Part shown: in pieces, positions 1 to 8,038 of the stretch
Layout: each line of letters begins with the position of its first letter
Position numbering within the stretch: position 1 is the first letter of the stretch
Origin: Verrucomicrobiia bacterium
Lineage (GTDB): Bacteria; Verrucomicrobiota; Verrucomicrobiia; JADLBR01
Assembly: GCA_020847615.1 (NCBI GenBank)
Contig: JADLBR010000010.1
Coordinates: 1 to 64,000, forward strand
DNA length: 64,000 nucleotides
Reading direction: 5' to 3'
Made by a program: the position numbers and the translations under genes
Notes under the pieces: model-generated
The model's input: only the letters and a program-made list of their open reading frames with translations
Told to the model about the DNA's origin: nothing
The model's database searches: none

Positions 1-1050
1 GCGCGGGGGCAAGGAGGTGCAGGCCAACGTGACCGACAACGAATCGGCCAAGATGAGGGGCTCCCACGGGATCGTGCAGGGCTACAACGCCAACGCGTGC
101 GTGGACGGCGCCCACCAGGTGGTGGTACACGCCGAGGCCTTCGGGGAGGGCGACGACGGCGCGGCGGCCGCCCCGATGCTGGAGGGCGCGGCCATAAATC
201 TGGCGATCGCCGGGATGGGCGAGGACGCCCTGCAGGAGGCGGTGCTCAGCGCCGACACCGGATACTATACGGTGGAGAATCTGGGGGTCTGCGAGGCCGC
301 CGGGATCGACGCCTATATCCCCGACCGGCAGTTCCGCTCGCGGGACCCGCGCTTCGCCGACGCCCGGCGGCACCGCCGGCCCACCGACAAGCACAAGAGA
401 CAGTACCGGAGCGGGCGAAAGAAGTTCGGCCCGCGGGATTTTCGTTTTGATCCGGCGACCGGGCGGCTGGTTTGCCCGGCCGGGGTGCAGATGCATCGCA
501 GTGGCGCGGGCATGGTCCGTCGCGACGGCTATCGGGTGACGGGGTTCCGGGCCGCGACGGGGGCGTGCCTGAAATGTGCCCTGCGATCAAAGTGCCTGGC
601 CGATCCTCGCCAGAAAAGCGGCAGGCAGGTCCGGCTCTTCGAGGGTCGATTGTCGGGATCGCTGACCGGGGCGATGAAGGCCAAGATCGACACCCCGCAT
701 GGACGGTGGACCTACTCGCGGCGGCTGGGCATCGTCGAGCCGGTGTTCGCCAACATCGCCGCGCAGAAGGGCCTGGACCGCTTCACGCTGCGCGGCCGGG
801 CGAAGGTCAACATCCAGTGGAAACTCTACTGCATGGTCCACAACCTGGAGAAAGTCGCCAGGAAGGGCTCATCATGGAACTGAGGGACGACTTCGGAGTG
901 ACTTACACGGCTCCTGATGACTTTCAAGCCCCGCGTGGTCTCGCCCGCGACAATTCGCGAGGTTCTTGCGCCTTGGAAACACCGCAGCCATAAATTCCAA
1001 CCCATGAACCAAAGAGCTGGCTCGGAGATAGTTTTTCGACAGACTCGTTC
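1..1050 (+). mobile_element. 3' part of an IS1182-type insertion sequence
   Basis: The element enters from the left edge and consists of the C-terminal part of a transposase followed by about 165 bases of non-coding tail. A stretch at 1032-1049 (TTTTTCGACAGACTCGTT) resembles the terminal inverted repeat of many IS1182/IS5-like elements and probably marks the right end. The left end, target duplication and N-terminal half of the transposase lie outside the window, so activity cannot be judged. The next gene starts only a few bases past the proposed end. Confidence 0.6.
2..883 (+). CDS. IS1182-family transposase, C-terminal part (5' end outside window)
   Basis: DDE-type transposase catalysing cut-and-paste movement of its insertion sequence. 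The reading frame is open to the left edge, so the gene is partial; the GTG at 17 is not the true start. The fragment begins with the NVTD and QGYNANACVD motifs that mark the central catalytic region of IS1182 transposases. A cysteine-rich patch follows (CPAG, CLKCALRSKC), then the conserved RR-GIVEPVFANI segment, which carries the last acidic catalytic residue. The C-terminus (NIQWKLYCMVHNLEKV) is typical of a complete family end, so the visible part does not look decayed. Confidence 0.85.
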   Translation, partial: RGGKEVQANVTDNESAKMRGSHGIVQGYNANACVDGAHQVVVHAEAFGEGDDGAAAAPMLEGAAINLAIAGMGEDALQEAVLSADTGYYTVENLGVCEAAGIDAYIPDRQFRSRDPRFADARRHRRPTDKHKRQYRSGRKKFGPRDFRFDPATGRLVCPAGVQMHRSGAGMVRRDGYRVTGFRAATGACLKCALRSKCLADPRQKSGRQVRLFEGRLSGSLTGAMKAKIDTPHGRWTYSRRLGIVEPVFANIAAQKGLDRFTLRGRAKVNIQWKLYCMVHNLEKVARKGSSWN

Positions 1051-1053
1051 GCG

Positions 1054-1593
1054 ATGAATCAACTGGCGCTAGAGACAAACGTCGTGAGGCGGTTCCCGAC
1101 GCCTTTGATGGTTATCATCGCAGTGGTCAATATGACCGAGGGCGCACTTGCCGTGGCCTTAGGCATCATATTCATCCCAGGCATGCTGACGAGTCTGCAG
1201 GCAGCAGAGAGACTGAGGCGCAGTGGGCGGGCAGACGGCGATGACATCATGACGCTATTACTGGTGCTCCCCCCGGTGATTATCGCCACTGGAGCACTGG
1301 CATTCGCCTCGGGCATCGGAATACTATTCTTGAGGGCCTGGGGGCGATTGCTGGCTATGGTATACGCAGCGGCGTGCTTCGGATGCGCCACGGTCGCTCT
1401 GTTCATGCCTGATGTCGCTACGCTCGGTGAGGACGCTCCCGTTGACTTGCGGGCACATGTCGCGGGATGTATCGTGGCGATGGCTGTTTCGGCATTTGTC
1501 ATTTACATGTTCAGCACACCACGGTGGGTCGCTCTCTTTTTCCCTTCGGGGCACGCGCGGTCAGGCCCCGCGCCTGTTGCACACAGCGGTTAA
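1054..1593 (+). CDS. Hypothetical four-helix membrane protein
   Basis: Protein of 179 residues with about four hydrophobic segments (roughly residues 17-45, 65-95, 100-125 and 135-155), so probably an inner-membrane protein. I do not recognise the family. The start lies only a few bases beyond the proposed right end of the insertion sequence, with no clear ribosome-binding site, so the native 5' end may have been altered by the insertion. It is the first of four small same-strand genes separated by structured spacers. Base composition is visibly less GC-rich than the rest of the window, which suggests acquisition from elsewhere. Confidence 0.5.
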   Translation: MNQLALETNVVRRFPTPLMVIIAVVNMTEGALAVALGIIFIPGMLTSLQAAERLRRSGRADGDDIMTLLLVLPPVIIATGALAFASGIGILFLRAWGRLLAMVYAAACFGCATVALFMPDVATLGEDAPVDLRAHVAGCIVAMAVSAFVIYMFSTPRWVALFFPSGHARSGPAPVAHSG

Positions 1594-1617
1594 GATGAAG
1601 ACAATCGCAAAGTCGAA

Positions 1618-1664
1618 CCACCGAGTCGACCGAACCGATCCCAAAGTCGCGGTCAGTCACTCGG
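1618..1664 (+). repeat. Nested inverted repeat after the first cassette-like gene
   Basis: CCGAGT (1621-1626) pairs with ACTCGG (1659-1664). Inside it, GACCG (1628-1632) pairs with CGGTC (1650-1654). The two short stems, with unequal spacers of 1 and 4 bases, give a bulged hairpin like a folded integron attC site. The consensus core GTTRRRY is not present, so this is only architectural similarity. Confidence 0.3.
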
Positions 1665-1680
1665 AACGCTAGCCATCCAG

Positions 1681-2031
1681 ATGATATCAACCATCCTAGC
1701 AATTCTGTACCTTGGTGTTGGGACCCTGTGCCTGCTGCTGGGTCGTATCCTCATTAGGAAGCAGATCCCAAAGGATCCCCCATTCTGCGGGTTTCGCATG
1801 CCCCAATCTCTAAAGTCCGACGAGAACTGGTACGAGATCAATGCCTATGGCGGCAAGTGCATGATGATTGGCAGCATTCCGATGCTGGCCCTCGGGGTCT
1901 TTGGATTCGTGAGCCCCGGTGTTTTTGACGCTTTCCTACCGCTTACCGTGGTCGTCTTTGCTGCGAGCCTCATGATGATGATTCTTCCAACCCACATCCA
2001 TGCTGAGAGATTGGACAAACACAATGGCTAA
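1681..2031 (+). CDS. SdpI/YhfL-like small membrane protein
   Basis: Protein of 116 residues with an N-terminal transmembrane helix, then a segment (about 33-60) with GFRMP, SDENWYEIN and YGGK, then two more helices. The G-x-R-x-P / S-x-x-NW / N-x-x-GG spacing is the signature of the SdpI domain, found in the Bacillus immunity and signal protein SdpI and in many small uncharacterised membrane proteins. A role in immunity or signalling is only an inference, because no partner toxin gene is visible. ATG at 1681 follows the repeat-containing spacer directly and there is no strong ribosome-binding site. Confidence 0.6.
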   Translation: MISTILAILYLGVGTLCLLLGRILIRKQIPKDPPFCGFRMPQSLKSDENWYEINAYGGKCMMIGSIPMLALGVFGFVSPGVFDAFLPLTVVVFAASLMMMILPTHIHAERLDKHNG

Positions 2032-2043
2032 CCAGGCGATCGA

Positions 2044-2087
2044 GCCGAATCGCGGCCAAAGCCCGCGTTTCGGGCCGGCGCCTTGGC
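2044..2087 (+). repeat. Structured spacer after the second cassette-like gene
   Basis: Just past the stop codon of the SdpI-like gene, CCGAA (2045-2049) can pair with TTCGG (2069-2073). GCCAAAG near 2054 can pair imperfectly with CCTTGGC near 2081. The stems cross each other, so both cannot form at once. Like the neighbouring spacers it is strongly self-complementary, but no attC core was recognised. Confidence 0.25.
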
Positions 2088-2166
2088 ATGATCCCATCTG
2101 TCGGGGTTGGGACACATCCTTGTGGCGGTTTTCTCACCACCGACATCGGTGCCAATCGGACAGACA

Positions 2167-2568
2167 ATGACCAAAGCACAGCTGATCCGTCGACGCTACA
2201 ACAAGGTCTTGCTGCCCATGCTGCCGGCCTTTTTTCCCCTGTGGGTCCTTATGACCGATATGATGTTTCAATACATGGACGATCGCTACGCTTACGGCTT
2301 GCTCGGCGTCACCGCTTTCCTCCTTGTGCTGGGTGGAGTGTTTTCCTACCTCATCGCGCGCACAGTCTGTTGCCCTGACTGCCATCGCAATCTCTACTTT
2401 TCGGTTCGCAGGCTTCCATCATTTGACTGGACGGAACGAGCTGACGAAAGCATGGCTGAGATCCTCGGGGATTTGACTATCCGGTTCTGTCCCTATTGCG
2501 GAACGGATCTACACGTAGAAGAAGGTAATGCACGGAGGTGCCAACCATCGGCTCGAACGAACCTCTAA
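2167..2568 (+). CDS. Hypothetical membrane protein with a cytoplasmic CxxC pair
   Basis: From the ATG at 2167 the protein has 133 residues: a basic N-terminus, two transmembrane segments (about 16-34 and 44-65), then a soluble tail with CPDC and CPYC about 40 residues apart. Two such pairs suggest a zinc ribbon-like fold. The in-frame upstream start at 2107 would add 20 residues without helping the topology. No family was recognised. It belongs to the run of four small same-strand genes with hairpin spacers. Confidence 0.45.
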   Translation: MTKAQLIRRRYNKVLLPMLPAFFPLWVLMTDMMFQYMDDRYAYGLLGVTAFLLVLGGVFSYLIARTVCCPDCHRNLYFSVRRLPSFDWTERADESMAEILGDLTIRFCPYCGTDLHVEEGNARRCQPSARTNL

Positions 2569-2651
2569 CGCGGCCCGTCAGTCGCCTCGTTGGCGGCTGT
2601 AGAGACCATCACTGCCTATCCGCGCGACGCCTTGTCAGGAGAGCCGATGTC

Positions 2652-2951
2652 ATGAAAGTGCGCTGGGGACGACTTTTCAGAGGAGTGTCCGCACTCATCC
2701 TCGCCTGCCTTGGCGCTCTATTGATCTGGTGTTCCCTCGCGCCCCCGATGATAAATGACAGCGGGAAACTGCGCGCGTTCCACGATTGGCGGGAGCACCC
2801 ATCGCCGGAGACTGAGGCGACGTGGAATCGCGAGAGCCTACGCGTGCAGCGGACGGCAGAAAGATTCATGCTGATCGAGTTGGTTCTTGGGCTGGGTTTT
2901 ATTTCGGGTGCCCTGCCACTCGCAGGCTCAGCATTTCGAAGGGGACCATGA
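2652..2951 (+). CDS. Hypothetical small two-helix membrane protein
   Basis: From ATG 2652 (preceded by AGGAGAGCC) the protein has 99 residues. Hydrophobic helices lie near residues 10-28 and 75-95, flanking a charged loop, and the C-terminus is basic. The family was not recognised. An alternative start at 2538 would overlap the previous gene and has no ribosome-binding site, so 2652 is preferred. It is the last of the four cassette-like genes. Confidence 0.45.
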   Translation: MKVRWGRLFRGVSALILACLGALLIWCSLAPPMINDSGKLRAFHDWREHPSPETEATWNRESLRVQRTAERFMLIELVLGLGFISGALPLAGSAFRRGP

Positions 2952-2966
2952 GAAGGCCGACACGCA

Positions 2967-3013
2967 CGGGTAACGTCATAAGTTGCAGGCTGCGATAAGA
3001 GCGCCGTTACCCG
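2967..3013 (+). repeat. Nine-bp perfect inverted repeat with inner hairpin
   Basis: CGGGTAACG (2967-2975) and CGTTACCCG (3005-3013) are exact reverse complements separated by 29 bases, which contain a second small palindrome (GCAGGCTGC). It lies 15 bases after the stop of the last small gene. It could be a transcription terminator without a U-tract or an attC-like recombination site; the two-stem shape matches the other spacers in this cluster. Confidence 0.45.
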
Positions 3014-3688
3014 AGTTATAAGCAAACTTTTATGTGAGTTACTAAGTCCTCGGGGGCGCGCCACCCCTCCCTTTTTCTATGAGGAGGACGTTTTCTCACT
3101 TTACACTTTTTCGGCGGTCTCCAGAGGCCGCAAACGGGCTTTTCGGAGGCCCTGACGCGGCCCGGAACCATCTCCACCCCAGCGGGTTATTCCAACGTCT
3201 TCTACGGGAAACCAGGCCCGGTCCGCCGCCCGTGGGGGTGTAAAGTATGCTCCCAAAACCGAGGCATCCGGCGGTCCTGCTCGATCCCGGCCGGACCCCT
3301 CGTCGCGGGCGGGTCTTGGGCGTGCGGTTGACATGATCGCGCACCCCGCTTGACACGGTGACCGCGCCACGTCGGTGTTGACCTGTTCAGAATTTCGGTG
3401 CTTGTCCCCCGCGCCGGACTGTGGCAGGCTGATTATAGCGCTTGGGAAACACCTGATCCCAAAACCCCCAAGCGTCAGGGTCGCGCGGGTCTCGTTCTTT
3501 CCCCCCTATCCCAAGCACACTCGCGCGGCCCGCTTTTTCTCCCGGCAGCCTGTTCAACGGCACCTTCTGTACCGCCAAGGTGCCATGGCATGCCGGGCAG
3601 AATCTAAAGCCTGAAGGTGTCGGCTACCCACCAACTGTTCACCGGCGTTCGCCGCAACTTGGATCCAAACTGACCTGCCGTTGCCGCC
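3014..3688. other. Intergenic stretch with no supported gene
   Basis: About 675 bases between the small-gene cluster and the secreted FGE-like gene. Open frames of up to 89 codons occur on the minus strand (for example 3101-3370), but none resembles a known protein. There is no clear ribosome-binding site, and composition is mixed. It may hold decayed sequence left by insertion events. Confidence 0.4.
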
Positions 3689-5296
3689 TCACTTCACCAC
3701 GACTCGATAGAACGCCTGCGCGGGCGCCGGAACGATTTCCTCGACCACGGCGTTCATCGGCAGCGTAGGTTGGACTTGGTCTGCGACTATATCCCACTGG
3801 CTCAGGTCAAGGGACCGCTCTACGCGATACAGTCGGCCCTCGACGGAATTCCAGCGGACAGTACAAGTGACGCCAGTCCCGCTCGGGTTGGGCACCATGC
3901 TCCACCGCGCGACCTCGAATCGAGAGCCTGGGTCCCGAGGGTCAGTCCCTGCTCTGTACTCAACCCCATTCAAGCAGCCGTCCCCATCACAGTCCGCCCC
4001 GGACGGCAGGATACCTTCGCCGCGAGTGTCCACCGCAAGGGTCCCGGACAACCCCGAAACGGTCTCACGGACGGGGCGGAATCCGTAGCGATCGAGCGCG
4101 CCCACCGGGTTGTTCCTTTCCCGGGTAGCGACACGGCAGTAGATTGCATAGTGGCTCCATTCGCCACCGCGCTGCACGCGCTGCGCGCCAAATGTCGGAC
4201 CGATAGGATTGCTCGACGGTGAGCTCCCATAGTAGCTCGACGAATAACGGTCCCAGCACCACTCCCACCCGTTTCCCGCCAAGTCGTAGAGCCCGTAGCC
4301 ATTGGCCGCAAAATACCCGACCGGACTCGTGTACGTGAACTCGAAATTCGGGTGACGGCCCCGCTTCGGGCTCACGTCGTAGGAATAATCGGGATTTGAA
4401 ATGTAGTTAGCCCGGCTGTGTGTAATGGTGTTTGCGTCGCTCCATGGGAACCGGCGACCGCTCGATCCACCGCGGGCCGCCTTCTCCCACTCTGCCTCGG
4501 TGGGGAGCCGGTAGCCGTTGGCGTTCCAATCCACCGCGCCGTTGGCGACGTCCACGCTCCCGGTTCGGTACACCGTCGTCTTGGCCGATGTGGTGTAGTA
4601 AGAGGGCGACAGGCCCTCCTTCTCACTGCGCGCATTGCACCACTTCACCACATAGAACCAATTAATCGAATGCACTGGGTGGTTTGATCCCTGCCCGCGT
4701 CCCGCCGGTAGATCGGTGTACCCGTTCGTCAAGCCCCAGCTCCGCACCTCGTCCCACTGCGCCTGGCTCACCTCGGTGCTCTTCATGTAAAACGCGCTGA
4801 CGTACACCGTGTGCACCGGGATTTCGTCCGTGTAGCCTTCCGCAAAACAATCACCCATCTGGAAGTTCCCCGCCGGGATGAGGACGAAACCCGTGGGCGC
4901 CGACGCATCACTGGCGCTGACCTTGAATCGAAAGACTGATGAATATTGCCCATCCCAATTGGCTTCAGCGTTCCAAACAACATGACGATCAACCCCATTG
5001 GTAACTCCCAATCCGACATCTCCCGTGGAACTTAGCGACGACAGGTCGTATGACGTGCCAGCGTTCGTGGATGCACGCACCGCAATCGTCACCGGCGACA
5101 CGGCACCGCTCAAGTTGTAACGAATGTCGACCAGTTTCGTACCTTCGCGCTGGGAAGCGTGGACATTCGAGACCGACGGCCATGCACTCAATGCAGCGAT
5201 GGCAACAAAAAGCCACATCCCAAAGAAAGCAACCAGCCTCGCGAGAACCGGCGAGTGCCCCATTCGGCATCCAAGGCTAGCGAAAGCGTGCATCAA
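3689..5296 (-). CDS. Secreted formylglycine-generating-enzyme-like (SUMF1) domain protein
   Basis: Protein of 535 residues. An N-terminal signal segment ends near residue 48 (VHAS), followed by a beta-rich domain (about 50-130) with the repeated 'YNLSGAVSPVTI' style seen in many Verrucomicrobiota/Kiritimatiellota proteins. The FGE-sulfatase (SUMF1) domain runs from about 135 to 405 (IPAGNFQMG, YRLPTEAEWEKAARGG, DLAGNGWEWCWD, RGGEW, GFRPVR). A motif DCDGDGCLNGVEYRAGTDP near 425 resembles a thrombospondin-3 or dockerin-like calcium site. The C-terminal module (YRVERSLDLSQW) is typical of exported PVC proteins. True FGE oxidises the sulfatase cysteine to formylglycine. Many secreted members of this fold lack that activity, and the copper-binding cysteine pair was not confirmed here. 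Confidence 0.85.
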   Translation of the reverse strand: MMHAFASLGCRMGHSPVLARLVAFFGMWLFVAIAALSAWPSVSNVHASQREGTKLVDIRYNLSGAVSPVTIAVRASTNAGTSYDLSSLSSTGDVGLGVTNGVDRHVVWNAEANWDGQYSSVFRFKVSASDASAPTGFVLIPAGNFQMGDCFAEGYTDEIPVHTVYVSAFYMKSTEVSQAQWDEVRSWGLTNGYTDLPAGRGQGSNHPVHSINWFYVVKWCNARSEKEGLSPSYYTTSAKTTVYRTGSVDVANGAVDWNANGYRLPTEAEWEKAARGGSSGRRFPWSDANTITHSRANYISNPDYSYDVSPKRGRHPNFEFTYTSPVGYFAANGYGLYDLAGNGWEWCWDRYSSSYYGSSPSSNPIGPTFGAQRVQRGGEWSHYAIYCRVATRERNNPVGALDRYGFRPVRETVSGLSGTLAVDTRGEGILPSGADCDGDGCLNGVEYRAGTDPRDPGSRFEVARWSMVPNPSGTGVTCTVRWNSVEGRLYRVERSLDLSQWDIVADQVQPTLPMNAVVEEIVPAPAQAFYRVVVK

Positions 5297-5368
5297 TCCC
5301 CTTATTTTCAGACGCTCAAGGGACTCTGAAGTGTCTTGAATGCAAGCAGAACACCATCATGCTATCAA

Positions 5369-6070
5369 TCAGAATAACCGCTCTTGCCTCCGCTGCTCGG
5401 CCACCACCCGGATCTGCCCGACGATGGCCTCGACGGGTCCGAAGTCCCTGAGCATCGCCTCAAGCTGGTCCACGGTCCTGCGCTGGAGCCAGTCAGTCCC
5501 GGTCACCTGCCCCCACCACGCGGCGAGGCGGTTGATGGGGACGATGTGGTTGGGGATGCCGGGGTCGGCGGGAGCGCCGAGGGCCTCGATGGGCACGACG
5601 CGGCCGGCGGTGATGGAGGCCCGAAGGCGGCGGGAAGTGAGTTCGTCTTTCGCCGCGACGTCCAGCCATCGCTCCTGGTCGGGTTCCTCCAGCTTGGCGA
5701 CGGCGCGGTGGTGTTCCCAGGAGAGGGCCTCGCGGCGGATCTCGCGGGGCACGTTGCGCGCGACGTAGGCGTAGTTGGCGAGGATGGCGGGGTCGATCCC
5801 CGTGGCGGCTCGGGCGGCGTCGTACTGCTCGCGCGAGATCGCCCGGCTTGGGCCTGGGTCGATGCCGGGCAGCAGCAATTGCCTGCCGAAGCGCTCCTCG
5901 CCGTAGACCAGCCAATCCCCGACGACGAAGGCGCAGGAGCGCACCGCCGAGCCGATCTTCGGGGCGAGGCGCCTCCACTCGACGAATGTCACCTCCCCGC
6001 GGATCTCGAGCCCGAGCGGGCTGACGCGGACCTTCCCCTCAACTCCCGGAATTGCGATGGCGTTCTGCAT
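5369..6070 (-). CDS. Phage-module protein of unknown function with ParB-like helical region
   Basis: Protein of 233 residues, last in the minus-strand prophage-derived gene series. Its start overlaps the end of the preceding gene by 32 bases. The middle (about 85-135, ISREQYDAAR through LSWEHHRAVAKL) resembles the helical DNA-binding segment of ParB/KorB-like phage proteins. The C-terminus (PINRLAAWWGQV) is of unknown type. A DNA-binding or replication-associated role is inferred from position only. Confidence 0.55.
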   Translation of the reverse strand: MQNAIAIPGVEGKVRVSPLGLEIRGEVTFVEWRRLAPKIGSAVRSCAFVVGDWLVYGEERFGRQLLLPGIDPGPSRAISREQYDAARAATGIDPAILANYAYVARNVPREIRREALSWEHHRAVAKLEEPDQERWLDVAAKDELTSRRLRASITAGRVVPIEALGAPADPGIPNHIVPINRLAAWWGQVTGTDWLQRRTVDQLEAMLRDFGPVEAIVGQIRVVAEQRRQERLF

Positions 6071-6692
6071 GGCGTTGGATCCCTTCCTTCTGTTTCTCGT
6101 GACGGTTTCGGATGCGAAGCTGGGTCTGACGGTAGCTCTCGCGCGCGGCGCGGCTGCGCATGGCCCGCGACGGGGGCAGGCCGAGCTTGTCGGTCAGATC
6201 TACGCAGCGCTTGCTCACGGCGGCGCGGGTGACCCCGTGGCGACGAGCGACCTCGGCCATGGAATCCCCGAGGTAGGACATGCCGCTGGAGAGCGCGAGG
6301 CACTCGACCGCGAGGCTCCGGTCGGGCTGGGAGAGCACCTCGCCCACCAACCGACGCACCGCGTCCCAGACGGTCTCGTCGAGGGCGCGGCCCCCTCCAC
6401 CCCCCGGCGATAATACAGGCGTTCCCATGGTCGGATAAACTCCATTACCACGGTCCTCCCCTTCCCCCTCACCAAACTCCTTGGGCCACTCGGCGGCCAG
6501 CGGGGTATCGGCGATGTCTTTGGAGCCGAATCCACCACCCGCGTCCTCGACCACGGGCTTGGCCAGGCCGAGGGACTCGGCCCGCCTGCGCTCCTCGGGG
6601 GTCATGGCCGCAAGCCACGCGTTGTACTCCCGGCGGTACTCGCCGTCCGCGTCACCCTGCCGGGCCTCGTAGTTGTCGTCGTCGTTTCCCAT
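6039..6692 (-). CDS. HTH protein with sigma-region-4-like motif (phage module)
   Basis: Protein of 217 residues. The N-terminal half is acidic, glycine-rich and probably disordered. The C-terminal half holds a helix-turn-helix near residues 145-165 (DSMAEVARRHGVTRAAVSKR), close in form to sigma-70 region 4 and to small phage regulators. It starts just after the ATPase gene ends. It probably binds DNA as a late regulator or small-terminase-like protein; which is not decidable from the sequence. Confidence 0.55.
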   Translation of the reverse strand: MGNDDDNYEARQGDADGEYRREYNAWLAAMTPEERRRAESLGLAKPVVEDAGGGFGSKDIADTPLAAEWPKEFGEGEGEDRGNGVYPTMGTPVLSPGGGGGRALDETVWDAVRRLVGEVLSQPDRSLAVECLALSSGMSYLGDSMAEVARRHGVTRAAVSKRCVDLTDKLGLPPSRAMRSRAARESYRQTQLRIRNRHEKQKEGIQRHAERHRNSGS

Positions 6693-6698
6693 ATCGCC

Positions 6699-7289
6699 CT
6701 ATCCCCGGAACGAGGGCCAGTCGCAGCGGATGATCCCGCCGGTCTCGTTGATGCGGCTGGCCGCCGAATCTCCGATCAGGCGCGCCAGATCCGCGGGCTC
6801 GACGTTGGCCACCAGGATCGTGTCGCGCATGGCCCCGTATCGGCGGTCGATGATGTGGGTGAGTAGGCCCGCCTCGAAGCCGCTGCCCTTGCGTTCCTGG
6901 ATCTCGTCGATCACCAGGAGCGAGGGTCTGCACCAGTCGGCCACCGCATCGGCCTCCGAGCGCCCCCGGCCGCTCATCGTCGCGCGCACGTCCAGGAACA
7001 CGTCCATGGCGGCGGCGTAGCGCAGCGCGCGACGAGCGCCTGCCCCGGCCCGCAGCACCTCTACGGCGATCTGGGTCTTGCCGGTGCCCCGTGGGCCGAT
7101 GAGCGCGAGGATCGCGCCTCGCCCGTCGCAGCGGTCCCTCGCGCGGCCGAGGGTCTCGTCCCACCTGAATCGCTCCCCTGCCCGGTTCAGGTCGCCTCGA
7201 AGCACATGGCGCCTGGGCGCCCCGCAGCGGATCAGTTCGGCGCGCACCAGCGCGGCTGTGTCGTCTTCGTGGTTGTGATCGGTGCTCAT
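6699..7289 (-). CDS. DnaC/IstB-like AAA ATPase, probable phage helicase loader
   Basis: Protein of 196 residues from ATG 7289. Walker A is GPRGTGKT (about residues 65-72) and Walker B LLVIDE (about 128-133), followed by an RYGAMRDTILVAN sensor-1 segment. This layout is that of DnaC-type helicase loaders, which place the replicative helicase on origin DNA. The start overlaps the stop of the upstream initiator gene as ATGA, implying translational coupling. Initiator plus loader is the classic phage replication pair (compare lambda O and P). A longer frame reaching 7529 only reads the initiator region in another frame. Confidence 0.8.
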   Translation of the reverse strand: MSTDHNHEDDTAALVRAELIRCGAPRRHVLRGDLNRAGERFRWDETLGRARDRCDGRGAILALIGPRGTGKTQIAVEVLRAGAGARRALRYAAAMDVFLDVRATMSGRGRSEADAVADWCRPSLLVIDEIQERKGSGFEAGLLTHIIDRRYGAMRDTILVANVEPADLARLIGDSAASRINETGGIIRCDWPSFRG

Positions 7290-8038
7290 GTCAGCTCCTT
7301 GATTTGGATGTTCTCGACGAGGCGGGGCAGCGGATGGCGATCCGACTGCGGATCCCAACCTCGCCCGTTGGGTTTGAAGAGACCGCTCCAGCCTTTGCGG
7401 ATCGACTGGTCGATGGACTCGATGGCCTCGGCACAGGAAAAGGCGGCAAGGTCCGCTAGCTGCGCCCGCACGGTCGAGGGGGCAAGCGGCTTGTGCAACT
7501 CGCGCCGGTAGCGCAGCCAGCGCTCCCATGCCTCCGCGAATTCGGGTCCGGGATGGGGTAAGGGCGGTGGAGGATCGTCAGGCTGCTTTTTGCGCCTGGT
7601 GGTTCTCTTGGTGGATCCTTGATGGTTCTCTGATGGTTTAGGTCCGGATTCCGGAGGTATGCACTCCAGATTCCGGAGTATCGACTCCGGATTCCGGAGG
7701 GTCTCGCTCCGCATTTCGGACCCTCCAGATTCCGGACCCTCCGAATTCTGGACCATCCGGATTTCGGACCCCTCCGGATTTCGGACCCTCACCCGATACA
7801 GGTTGCAGCGGCGCGGCCCGGCCCCGGCCACGACGTCCAGTTCGCCAGACAAGCGCAGCTCCGCGAGGGCGGCGAACACCGTGCTCTGGGAAACGAGGCA
7901 TTTCTGCGCGAGGGTCGGGACCGAGGGCCACGCCTCACCCTTGTCGTCGGCGAAGTCGGCGAGGCACAGCAGCAGCAGCCTCGCGGCGCCCCTCGCGCTC
8001 GAGTGCTCCCATACCGCCCTGCTGACCGCGATGCTCAA
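7286..8038 (-). CDS. Phage replication initiator-like protein with internal iterons
   Basis: Protein of 250 residues starting with TTG at 8038, after a strong GGGAGGGGGG ribosome-binding site. The TTG overlaps the stop of the upstream gene (TTGA). Residues 1-85 form a winged helix-turn-helix (WPSVPTLAQKCLVSQSTVFAALAELRLSG) like phage O-type and HTH_36 initiators. Residues 85-135 are low-complexity, encoded by eight 13-bp DNA iterons (7643-7785). After a basic linker, the C-terminal helical domain (about 170-235, AWERWLRYRRELHKPL, IRKGWSGLFKPN) resembles DnaD-like domains of phage replication proteins. The iterons suggest that the gene contains its own replication origin, as in lambda O. Longer upstream extensions merely read the overlapping nuclease gene. 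Confidence 0.75.
   Translation of the reverse strand: MSIAVSRAVWEHSSARGAARLLLLCLADFADDKGEAWPSVPTLAQKCLVSQSTVFAALAELRLSGELDVVAGAGPRRCNLYRVRVRNPEGSEIRMVQNSEGPESGGSEMRSETLRNPESILRNLECIPPESGPKPSENHQGSTKRTTRRKKQPDDPPPPLPHPGPEFAEAWERWLRYRRELHKPLAPSTVRAQLADLAAFSCAEAIESIDQSIRKGWSGLFKPNGRGWDPQSDRHPLPRLVENIQIKELT
7643..7785. repeat. Eight 13-bp iterons, candidate replication origin inside the initiator gene
   Basis: Near-palindromic copies of TCCGGATTYCGGA start at 7643, 7665, 7686, 7708, 7724, 7740, 7756 and 7773. Spacing is 22, 21, 22, then 16, 16, 16 and 17 bases, so close to two and then one and a half helical turns. The copies are read in all three codon phases of the minus-strand gene (S-E-x-R, R-N-x-E, P-E-S-G), so the conserved unit is the DNA, not the peptide. 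This is the expected form of an initiator-binding origin. Confidence 0.7.

Noticed and set aside
3101-3370. Open frame of 89 codons on the minus strand between the small-gene cluster and the FGE-like gene
   Set aside because: No homology recognised, no ribosome-binding site, and other frames in the same stretch are equally open; more likely chance in GC-rich DNA.
7643-7785. CRISPR-like array
   Set aside because: Units are 13 bp with 3-9 bp gaps and lie inside a coding gene; repeat and spacer sizes do not fit CRISPR, and no cas genes are present.
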